A stretch of 64,000 bases of DNA, taken from positions 19,063,079-19,127,078 of the forward strand of contig OX421495.1 in the NCBI GenBank assembly GCA_949126835.1. Direction: 5' to 3'. A model generated the notes under the pieces. That model was given only the letters and a program-made list of their open reading frames with translations. It was not told the origin of the DNA and did not search any database. A program made the translations under genes and the position numbers. Below, one piece after another: positions 25,501 to 35,389 of this stretch; within the stretch, counting starts at the first letter, position 1; the number at the start of each line of letters is the position of its first letter. This stretch comes from Anisus vortex. Its lineage: Eukaryota; Mollusca; Gastropoda; Planorbidae.

Positions 25501-27590
25501 GGCAATGCCCGGTTTTCACTCTGAAACCCACTTGAGATGCTGACTTATATCAAAACCATAACATATAGGGTGTCAAATTCAACGCCACATGCTAAATAGT
25601 TTGAATTTTCAAACATGGCTATTAAATTATTTTCTTTAAAAAAGATGCGAAAAAAAATTCTACTGCTCATATTTAAGTGCGATTATTAATGTTATACTTA
25701 TACACGTTAAGTTCTTGGTAAATGAAATGAAAGAAAAAAAAACAATAAAAGCAATTATCACACATATTAATCATTATTTTTTAACTAAGTTATTCATCCC
25801 CACAATTGTTGATATACATATATACGTGCGACATGCGCAACTCTTTGTTTGAGCCTATGCGCGGAATCTGATAGTTGATGTTGTGCTTGTGGGCCATGAT
25901 TTACATATAATATAAGTAAGTAAAGCAACCTCAGTTATAAGAAAAGTAGTTACAATCGTTTTAATGAAATCGGTACTAATCCGCGAGTGATTAGTAAAGG
26001 TTGAAAAAAGTTTGTATCTTAGCAACAGATGACGTCACCGCCGGATAGCATATTTCACACTACTCAAAATATAGTTCCTAACTACGTGACAATGGCGAAG
26101 GAGAGGTTTTAGATAAAGAAGCGAATAATGCTAAGAAAATAGTGGTTAGGGAAGAGTATGGGGAAACAGAGTATGGAGGATTGATTTTAAAAAAATCGAT
26201 AACTGATGTAAAATTTTTATTGTGGACTATTTTTGAGAAACGTATATCTGTATATACATCTACATTAAGATTTTAGGCCTGTAGGCCCTATTTTAAATTG
26301 AAAGTCGTAAGACAAGATTTACCCAAAAAATTACATATTTAACTTTCAAAGAATTGTTTTCTTATTTACTGTCATCATTTTATACATGATTGTGAAATGC
26401 CACGGTGATGCCTTTTCAATCACGAATATGCAAATATGTTTTTAGCCACTGTTTCATCCATTTTTTTTTCAAAAGGCTTACATAAACTTAAAAATATTTC
26501 TACAAGAATATTAGTGAAATACTAAAACTAATTAAAATGCAACGTTTATTATAGTTACTAGGTCTAGTCCCAATAATACTAGCTATCCGTAAAAACTGTC
26601 AGTAAATAGATGTAACCCCAGTAATTGTATTCTTTGGTAACATTATATGTCACAATTCAACATTTCAATGAACAACACTCCCAGTCCAGATAGACAGAAG
26701 AAGAAATTATTTCAATTCTACCCTAACAGACCCTCATCGCCAAAGGCCACCCTCCCTCGACACCACCCCCTCTCCCAACATCAGTCGATCAGTCATTTGC
26801 GTTGGGTAGATAATTCGGCGCATGTTTGTGTTTGTCAGTCTGTACGTTCATATCTGCATTTGTTGCACGTATGGACATTTTCTTGTGTAAGAAAAAAATT
26901 GGCCGGGAGGTGGAGTGGAGGAGGGGGAATACAACCGTACGTTAATGTAACAGGAACAAATGAGTATAAAAATAAAAATTATCACACGCCTTAGCATTAG
27001 AGGAATTACAGTAAAACGTATGCCTATTTATAGATGTTACCAGTCTAGATTCTAGTGATGCGATAGTATACATTAAAACAAAATTGTGCCATCCTTTGTC
27101 TAAACAAATATTGAAGTTATCGAATTCTGATAAGCTCCTAGTTAAAAAATATGACTGCGTCTAACTGGCAGATATAGATAGATTTGGCAGATATATTATA
27201 TAGATAGATAGCCTAGATAGAATAATAGATAGATAGAGATAGATTAGATACATAATTATAGGCCTAGAGTCTTTCTTTCAGTAAACTTAAGTTTTAACAA
27301 TAGCTACGCCTATTGAATTATAAACTTAAAGCTAATATAATTTGTTTAAGCCTGAACATTAGGCTCAGATCTATAGCAGCGCTACATTCAGCACATTGTT
27401 GTTGTGTTTTAAAGTCACTAATTTAGTTGAATTCCATTATCATAGTTTCGCGTTGGTTCTAAATTTATAACTCATTTAGATTTCAATATGTGACGTTTTG
27501 GTTCACAGGGTAATCAGTATAAGGTCTATCTCAAATGACACAAATATATAGATCTAGTAGGCCTGCATCTCCAAGCGTGTTCAATGATCA
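25501..27590. other. Intergenic, upstream of MTA; no gene supported
   Basis: Open frame 26647-26994 is low-complexity and matches nothing I recognise. A degenerate (GATA)n microsatellite lies at about 27170-27250. CRE site listed separately. Confidence 0.5.
26030..26037. promoter_or_regulatory. Second palindromic CRE/ATF site upstream of MTA
   Basis: A perfect TGACGTCA about 720 bp upstream of the MTA start codon, followed by a CpG-containing CCGCCGG stretch. Two full palindromic octamers in less than 600 bp of AT-rich DNA are unlikely by chance, but function is inferred. Confidence 0.3.
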
Positions 27591-27602
27591 TGTTCAAATA
27601 TA

Positions 27603-27895
27603 AGTAAAAGTAAGTAAAATACCCCTCGGACCGAATTGATCCATAGGTCCGATGAATCAGCATTCACCAGTTTCTGTGGCCACGGCATACTAGGTGATTG
27701 TGTGGCCAGTAGGCCTACTATGAACTGGCAGCTTTTACTCCATCTAAGGTCAGGTATCCATCGCCATCAGCGCTGGGTAGAGATCAGGGACACCCTCCAG
27801 ACCCAATAACAAATCCTAGCCTGCACCAGGATTCGAACCCGGGACCTTCGGCTCGCCAGTCAAACGCGCTGCCGCTCGGCTACCATGCCCCGTAC
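27603..27895 (-). repeat. tRNA-derived SINE family 1, full length with 11-bp target duplication
   Basis: On the minus strand the head reads GGGCATGGTAGCCGAGCGGC (A-box like) and GGTTCGAATCC (perfect pol III B box), followed by a body and an AT-rich GTAAAA tail. Flanks GTTCAAATATA at 27592-27602 and 27896-27906 are an identical 11-bp duplication, as made by LINE-mediated insertion. The head resembles a tRNA but cannot fold as a mature one here. Confidence 0.9.
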
Positions 27896-28262
27896 GTTCA
27901 AATATAGTCTTACACAATATGCGAAGATACGGCAATGAGGGGTGGGATGTTAGAGTAGTTAATAATTCTTTAGACAGTTATACAGAGTAGGCCTAAATCG
28001 ATATTTTGAAGAGTTTTCATATTAAGTAGGTCTATTCTATGTATTTTTTATATTATTTTTCTATTCATTTACGAGCTGTTGTATTCGACAAAACGACAGA
28101 AAACAGAATAGTTACGAGCGTGAGTAAGATGGAGAAAATACCGTGTTTGTATTTTGTTTGTTTTTTTTTGTCAGGAAAGGAGAAGGGGTTGAGAAAGCAA
28201 CTGAGAATAAGTTTTTGTCCATAGAGGTCTAGGTCTAGACCTGATATTTTAGTACCTTTTTA

Positions 28263-28575
28263 CTCCCTTTTTTTTAAGTTGCATTTTCTGTCTTTCTGTC
28301 TGTCTGCAATGGTGCAAAAATTGGCTTCGATTTTTCGACCATTTCCTGTGGTCCAATCGAGCTGAAATTTGGACAGCAGACTTGCCCCGACTAACAATAC
28401 ACCCTATCAAATTTTCAGTTAAAACGACTTAATAATACTACACTTATGACAATAGTCATTTCTTAAAAGGAGAGTATAAGAAAAATTTTGATTTCGCGTT
28501 AAAAATGCCTGTGCAACTTTTTTATAGTTTTTCGGCGCAAAGCTAGAAAAAAAAATTATGCGCTAAGATTATTTT
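28263..28575 (+). mobile_element. Stowaway-like MITE, truncated copy
   Basis: Begins TA-CTCCCTTTTTTTTAAGTTGC and runs collinear with the following full copy as far as GCGCTAAGATTATTTTT, then abuts the start of that copy. The right third of the element is missing. Confidence 0.85.
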
Positions 28576-28577
28576 TA

Positions 28578-29023
28578 CTCCCTTTATTTTAAGTTGCATT
28601 TTCTGTCTGTCTGTCTGTCTGCAATGGTGCAAAAATTGGCTTCGATTTTTCGACCATTTCCCGTGGTCCAATCGAGCTGAAATTTGGACAGCAGATTTGT
28701 GGCGCCTAACAATACATCCTATCAATTTTTCAGTTAAAACGACTTAATAATACTACACTTATGACAATATTCATTTCTTAAAAGGAAAGAATAAGAAAAA
28801 TGTTGGATTCCCTTAAAAAATGCCTGTGCAACTTTTTATAGTTTTTCGGCGCAAAGCTAGAAAAAAAAATTATGCGCTAAGATTATTTTTAGAACAATTC
28901 ATACGGAGTAAAGAGATATTTTTGAGATTTGCGACACAGATATTTTTTCTGTACGTTTCATTTGCAGTAGTCAATCAATTATTTAATTACATGATGGTAA
29001 ACTTAGTTTGCAAATAAAGGGAG
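28578..29023 (+). mobile_element. Stowaway-like (Tc1/mariner-type) MITE, full copy
   Basis: Terminal inverted repeats CTCCCTTTATTT (left) and AAATAAAGGGAG (right), both flanked by the dinucleotide TA as expected for mariner-type target duplication. 446 bp. The interior carries a 65-codon open frame (28820-29017) that recurs in copies at 62.7 and 63.4 kb, but no transposase motif is present. The copy is followed by GTATAATAAAAACTTCG, also conserved beside the copies at 62-64 kb. Confidence 0.88.
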
Positions 29024-29063
29024 TATAATAAAAACTTCGTTTTTATGGTTTTCTTGGTAGATA

Positions 29064-30129
29064 AAATAAGTTTGAGCCTGTAAACTCTAAAGGAACGAGA
29101 AAGAGAGAGAGAGAAATATAGCAAGGGAAGAATAGGAAGAATACGTAGAATGTCGTATTTTGTTGTTCAATTGTTATTTAAAAATACAATTAGGTTTACA
29201 AGGCTAACCGAAAAAAACAAAAACGAAAATGTTAGAGTGGTGGGAAGTGTGTGTGTGGGGGGGGGGGGGGGTTATAGTATTTGTCTTTATATTATTCAGA
29301 GAATAAGATAGGCCTATTGTCCAGCACCGAAATGTGCGAAAACACACATCTGAGTACCCGAGTGTATGGACTCCGATATCCAGAGCCGAAATCCATAGCA
29401 CATCCCACAAGATAGTCCACCTTACAGAGAACTCATAATCCACGTCCCATACTTAACGTCCAGGTGTCACCATGCAAGAAAAGCTGTTGGGAACCAAAGC
29501 CAAGTTTTCCGAAGACAATAGCGCTATATCCCTTTTAGATAGAATGATAAAAAAAAAGGAAATGTGGAACGTAGAAGAAGAAGAAAACAATTGTTATCTA
29601 CAGTCAAAGTGACAGCGAATAGAATGATAGAGATAATCTGGGAGACGGTTTTAGATTACTTCTAGGGCCTATATAGCCTATAAGCTTACACATGTATTAT
29701 TAGGATAAGCCCTAATGTTTACATCCGCCAAAATGACAGAAAACATAAAGAGGGAATGAGATTGTGACTATAGGGAGCGAGCTAGTGTTTTGCTACACTT
29801 CAAAATGACGAAGAAAAGAGGAAGAGATGAAGAAAAAGATTATATTATTAGTTCATATACAGTGATATATTATTATTATTTTTAGTCTAACACAGAGAAC
29901 AGAGAACAGGCTAAATGAAGAGAAAATAAGTTATTATTTTTTGTCCATAAATTATCAAAATAATTGCTATACCCGTTAAAAGTACAGCATGTTTAACTAC
30001 ACCTAAAACGTTTTTCGTATTAATATAATCCTTTACAACACTTTACAAACATTTTTGTTATGCATTAGCCTTCCAATGATTTTTGCCCTTTATAAACCAC
30101 AAAGAAAAATAGAAGCGAAATTAATATAA
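29064..30129. other. Intergenic, no gene seen
   Basis: Contains short purine runs (GAGAGA at about 29099-29116) and a GT-G tract at 29248-29271. Open frame 29204-29443 has no recognisable features. Confidence 0.5.
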
Positions 30130-30308
30130 TTGTGAAGCCGGCTGGTCCAGCGGTTAGTTCACCGGACTGTCAACCAAAAACCAACTGACAGGTCGCGGGT
30201 TCTAGCCCTGCCACTGACGGATCCCTGTCGCCCTGCAGGAGTTTTGGGCCTAGTGGACGTAATAATCTTCTATCTAGAAGGAACGTCTGTAAACTTATAA
30301 GATATAAG
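30130..30308 (+). repeat. tRNA-like SINE family 2 with LINE-type tail
   Basis: Head GCCGGCTGGTCCAGCGGTTA (A-box like) and GGTTCTAGCCC (B-box like). The 3' part, ACGTAATAATCTTCTATCTA then GAAGGAACGTCTGTAA, plus a GATATAAGA-type end, matches the 3' tail of the LINE fragment at 57860-58063. Short direct repeats AATATAA lie at 30123-30129 and 30309-30315. Confidence 0.8.
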
Positions 30309-30332
30309 AATATAACGGCACACAAGTGTGCA

Positions 30333-30573
30333 ATTTGGCACAGAAGCCAAGCGGCAGCGCATTCGACTGGCGATCCGAAGTTCCTGGGTTCGAATCCTGG
30401 TGGAGGCTAGGATTTTTCCCAGGACTTGAGGGTGTCCCTGAGTCTACTCAGCTCTGACATTAGCCGGGGTAAAGTAAAGGCGGCTGGGCATTGTATGCCG
30501 TGGCCACAGAAACTGGTGAACGCTTCTTCAACAGCCCTATGATCAGTTCGGTACCGAAGGGTACTTTACTTAT
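30333..30573 (+). repeat. tRNA-derived SINE family 1, plus-strand copy
   Basis: Head AGCCAAGCGGCAGCGCATTC and B box GGGTTCGAATCCTGG, the same body as the 27603-27895 copy, tail GGGTACTTTACTTAT. Flanked by ACAAGTGTGCA (30322-30332) and ACAAGTTTGCA (30574-30584), a 10/11 target duplication. Confidence 0.88.
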
Positions 30574-30974
30574 ACAAGTTTGCATATCAAATCAATAAAA
30601 ACCTTAATGCCATAGTGATATTTTGATACAGTTATAAACAGAACAAACGTATTGACAATATATTATGAAAAGATAGAAACGCACTAAGAAAATCGTAGAA
30701 TGTTATATTATTGTTTACGTGCTTATTCGTTAAACATTTGCCTTCCGAACATTTTGCACTTTGCCACCCCAAAAGAAAGCCAGAAATAAAAGTGTTATAA
30801 TAGATAAGAAATACATGTAATTAAAAATCTGTCCCGCATTTTCTCTGACGTATCTGCATGGTTCAGTAATTAAGTTGCGTCATATGGACAAAACAAACGG
30901 TCCTGTATAATATTTTCTTTGCAAGTCAGTCCTCAAACCGTCGTATTCAAATGTGTAGACATAGAATTAACGTC

Positions 30975-31205
30975 ACATTACTTACTTACGCCCGTCAACC
31001 CCTGTTGGAGTTTGGGCCACTAACAACAGTTCTCTAGCTTCTCCTATCCTGGGCCATCCTTTTTAACTGAAACCCATCTTGGTGATTTCGGCTTCCAGGT
31101 CACGCCTCCATGTGTTTCTTGGGCGGCCCCTCTTCCTTTTTCCTTGGGGATTCCATCGCAATGCCTGCCTAGTAATGTTATTTGCTGGTCTGCGTAGTGT
31201 GACGT
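30975..31205 (-). pseudogene. RTE-like LINE 3' end (C-terminus of ORF)
   Basis: The minus strand reads [18 protein letters not shown], then [18 protein letters not shown], and ends TPTGVDGRK before a stop. This is the stereotyped C-terminus of RTE-type elements. One in-frame stop replaces a tryptophan-type position. 5'-truncated remnant. Confidence 0.85.
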
Positions 31206-31420
31206 CATCTTACGGTATGTCTGCTTCAGTGATCTAGAGTCTCCTTAATAATAACTTTGTTAGTGCAAAGTCAGGTGGGCGGAAACTAGCTAGCCGCCAA
31301 AAAATAATTTACGTCTCCTTCACTAATCAATCTAAGCGAGTAATAAAATTGAAATAGGAAAACACCACACATTATTAGAACTAACCAAAGACTAGAACTA
31401 GATCTATAATTTGATGACTC

Positions 31421-33671
31421 CAGGGCCGGCTCTAGGGTTTTTGGCGCCCTAGGCGAAAACAAATTATGCGCCCTCATTAAAGTGCCTTCGGTGGGGTCTG
31501 CCGGGTATGGAACTTCGAAAATGTGTTTTTTAAATAATTGTTATAGCCCATCAAATAATTTTATTTTATAACTTTTGATTGATGACTGTGACATGTAAAT
31601 AAAACAGTTGAATGAAAAGTTACAATGGATTTGCATTATAGATTAATAATTAGAAATCTAAATTATTATTAGAAAAGTTACATAACACACAGTTTTACAT
31701 TAGATATATATGGGTTTATAGGTTTTACAACCTGCATTATGTAGGCTACAAATATCTTAATAACATACCGAAACTCACAGTTAGATTATATATATTGTTT
31801 TCAGTTTTTATAACACTTAAAAAAATACACAAATACTACTTGATATTGTTTGATATTGGATTATTGTTTTCTTAACTACGGTGCAAAAGTCACTTTTAAA
31901 TACTGATTAGGGCCTACTAGTATTTATACTCCTAAAGACTAAAAAAAGTGTTAATGCTTTTTCCAAGTTTGTGCACATCGACTTAGCTTCTGATGTAGTC
32001 TTGTTTTTAAGGTCAGGAATGTTGTACGAAAATCCAAAGACACCAGATACTTTATTTAACTGAGAAAATCTTTCTTTTACCGCATAAACAGCTGTGTCTA
32101 AAGCATCAAAATAAAAGTGGATATTGCAACTTTTTGAGGGGTCACCTGCAATATTTATTCATTAGCTTCAACTCATTAGCTTCAACCAGAACTTTATTGA
32201 ACTCTAAATCACTTCTAGCTGTAACCAAAAACTCTTCGGTTCTTTAGGTGACTAACTGCTCTCTGGAGACGCAAGTCCTTTTCTTGCAGTATCTTACTAG
32301 TGTCATGTGTATTGTTTTTCCAAGAATTGGAACACGCAATGTTTATTCCTCTCTCTCTCTCTTTTCTTACTACACACAATATTAGGACGTTTAGTAGGAA
32401 AACTAAAGGTTCTAAGTAATGTTGGGATTCTGTGTTGATCTCAAATTCTCAGAGTCTGGGAACGACTCATTATTTAATAGGGGAAGTTCCTATCGTTTTT
32501 GTTATGAGTTTTGTAATGATACCATGATTTTCACCCCTACTGGTAATGGGTCTATCCCTTGCACCACTCGGATAGTATTTAATGATTTGTTTTGTCTGAA
32601 AGACAGAGAGTTTCAAAATATGTTCCTTTGAGAACGTTTGTGTTTGCACTATTTTATTCTAACTGTACATAATAGATATATTGTATATATTGAACATACC
32701 ACCTGAAATAAACTATCACCAACAGTTACACTGAAGCTTCCTTGTCAAATTACTATCCTATTGTGTTGAATACATTACTATAAGATTTATAACACATAAT
32801 ATACAAGAAAGGAAATGTTGGAATACAAATACTGAATTTGTGCCCAGGACTATAAGAAGAGTTCGTGTAATACTGAAACATAAATACTAATAATTAAAGT
32901 CTCCCCTAGGACTAACGAGAATTATCAGCAAGATCTACACAGCTCTGGCCACAAGGGGATTGTGGACGTAACACTAGTAATGTTTACTTGAAACAAAATG
33001 TTGTGCTATGTGACAAGTGCAACAATAAACTTGAAGTCTGAGATATTTTTAAGTAACCCAAGTGCTTCTACCTTCGCAATACTGCCACTAGATCCAATTA
33101 GTGTCTTCAGAAATCTCTTCCAAAGCATCACAAACATGAGATAACTGGTAGCGCAGAGTTGTTAGTGCATCAATTCTACTGGACCATATCGTGCCACTTA
33201 GGGGATTTGATGTACTCTTTTTCGTAAACAACAATCTGAAATGCTCAAAAACAATAACTGCACTGCCAATGCAAACAACTCAGCGCCCTCGCGACTTACG
33301 ATTCACGAACTGACTTGAAGGTCACGGTTACGTCACTTCACAATGATATTCCGCCGCCGCATCGCATCCAGGGTGTGGCCGGAGGAAGTTAGGGGTTGCC
33401 TTTTTGCACTCCGCTACGCACAGCGAGGTTGTCAAACTAAGTACTGTTACGGCATACTGTCCTATTTTCTAAGACAACTTAAATAAACTACCCTTCGCCT
33501 TTCATTACCTAGAAATTCATTTGCCTATGCTAGTGGCGCGCAGAAGTACTAAACTTTAATATAGTTAATAGTTTTAAATTCCGAAATTTAAAAAATCCTC
33601 AATTTTGCGCCCCCAAAAATTTTGCGCCCTAGGCAGTCGTCTAGTTCGCCTATATGGATCAGCCGGCCCTG
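31421..33671 (-). mobile_element. hAT transposon with decayed transposase, 2.25 kb, perfect 8-bp target duplication
   Basis: Ends CAGGGCCGGCT are inverted repeats (31421-31431 and 33661-33671), flanked on both sides by GATGACTC (31413-31420, 33672-33679). On the minus strand about 33240-33080 reads WSSRIDALTTLRYQLSH and about 32130-31985 reads HFYFDALDTAVYAVKERFSQ then LNKVSGVFGFSYN, both typical of the ZMYM1-like (TTF/DUF4371) class of hAT transposase. Frames between are broken, so the element cannot be autonomous now. Confidence 0.9.
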
Positions 33672-33986
33672 GATGACTCGAAAACTCTTGTTTCGGAAAT
33701 TTCCAATCACAAACTGAATTATAGACTACTGGTCTAGATTGAGTAATTAGCTATGATTTTATGAATGGAAAACTATGGCTATCCCAGTTGTCAGTTGTTG
33801 TCAGAGAATTTAAAGGAATTTTATAGGTAAATTTGTTCTCGCATAAGGGATAGGCCTAAGGAAAAAATTGTGTCTTTATGTTTATCTGAGCATTGCAACA
33901 GGCTGTTATTGGTTGTATTTCTAAATTAGAGTTTAATGCCTTATGTATTATTACTACTTTACTCTTTGCCCTCTTGTCCTCTAGTG

Positions 33987-35112
33987 CAGTGGGTTTGGCA
34001 ACCTTTTGCTAATAATGTGCCAAAACTAGGATTTCTAAATCTATCAGTGTGCCAACAGCCTAAAACTCAACCTGCTCTATTATATTCTTTACAATTATTT
34101 TTATAGGGTGCCAACAGCCTAACAGTCAACCGCTCTATTATACATTTAAAAAAAAAATTATATTTATAAGACAATTATTAATTTAACTCCGCAGTAGGAC
34201 CAAGGTCAAAAGCAAAAGAAAGTTATAGAGAAAATAGTTAAAGAAAATGGAAACCAATGGGAACCTGGAGGAGAACGATGGATGAGGCCACCAATAAAAC
34301 ATGGCTTGAGGTCAGATGGCTCGCCCAGGATAGGGAGGCATGACGGAACTTTGTTGCTGCCTTTTGCTCCAAGGGGAGCGATAAAGAATAAGAGGGAGAG
34401 AGATCTAATACAAAAAAATTAACGTGTTTGTGATTACCATCCTTTTTATTTACATTTATATGAAATACAATTTTTATTAGTCTACTAAACTTTGACAATT
34501 AATTATGGTAATTGTCGATCAAACATTATCATTTGGTAATCAATATTAAGATCTAATCTTACTAATATTAATTTTAATATGATCTCAGTTTACTTAGATG
34601 CCCATTAATGTGTTTAAGTAGGCGAGAAGTAGGCTTATTGTTATGAACTGTTATATTAATGTTGAGAGGAGAGAAATGTAAGAATCATACAAACTGGGTA
34701 GTTAATGTAGCATCTGAAAATATAGAGATAAATTTATTAGTCATAGAATATTTATAAAATTTTCAAATAACTTTAAAAGTTTGACAATTTCAAAGTTATA
34801 AATTGTAGCCGTTTTTAAAAAAAAAAAATGAAACATACTAAAAATATGAGCGCAAATAAAATTCGTTAATTATCTCCCTTTAATTAAAAAATGTGTCCAC
34901 ATTTGATTCAAATAGTGACGCCAAACAAGTTATGTTTTGTAAGATAAAAAATATTACTGACCCATTTTTAGTTCTTTATAAGTGTAAGTTGAACCAAAAG
35001 CTGAAAGTAGAAGAGCGAATGCCTATCAGTTGAGAATAGCAGATGACTTTCCTAAGCTAAGCAGCTTCCTTCCAGATTTTTTCCGCAATTGGTTACATTT
35101 GAATGCCCATTT
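33987..35112. repeat. hAT-like repeat, copy 1 (about 1.1 kb)
   Basis: Starts CAGTGGGTTTGGCAACCTTTTGC, cut here as CAGTGG...GGCAACC, a hAT-type end. It is collinear with the repeat starting at 41883: shared GTTAATTATCTCCCTTTAAT, AACCAAAAGCTGAAAGTAG and a right part with CTTCCTTCCAGATTTT..GAATGCCCAT. A LINE 3' end is inserted within (about 34230-34400). The right terminus is not certain. Confidence 0.65.
34236..34400 (+). pseudogene. LINE C-terminal fragment, plus strand
   Basis: About 34290-34395 reads TWLEVRWLAQDREA, a stop, then RNFVAAFCSKGSDKE and a stop: the conserved C-terminal end of molluscan LINE open frames (W..LA.DR..WR..VAA.CS.G). Short, 5'-truncated, embedded in the 33987-35112 repeat. 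Confidence 0.75.
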
Positions 35113-35389
35113 TTTTTTCAAATTTCAACTTTGCCCATTTTAAAATCGTCAATATCCCTAAACTTATATCCAACTCTAAGAAGGCTGTAGTAAGATCAAG
35201 CTAGTGAGGCTTGATGAGGTATGGACACATGAGTCCATGAATTTGAAAGTCTTGCCTTTGGTTAGAAAACTCCACTTTGAATAATTCGATGTACTTCTGA
35301 AAAAGCCCTAACTATGTATCTAAATAATAATATATGCTTTAAAATAGGGATGTACATGAAATTAAATGTTTTGGAATTGATTTCACGGC

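Noticed and set aside
26647..26994. 115-codon open frame upstream of MTA
   Set aside because: No family resemblance or conserved motif; composition follows local simple sequence.
27820..27893. tRNA-like sequence with A and B boxes
   Set aside because: It is the head of a SINE with a target duplication, not an isolated tRNA gene; the cloverleaf ends are not intact. The same holds for 30130 and 30333.
28820..29017. 65-codon open frame conserved at 62694-62894 and 63349-63546
   Set aside because: It is preserved because the Stowaway-like repeat copies are alike; no transposase or other motif, and differences between copies do not favour silent sites as far as I can see.
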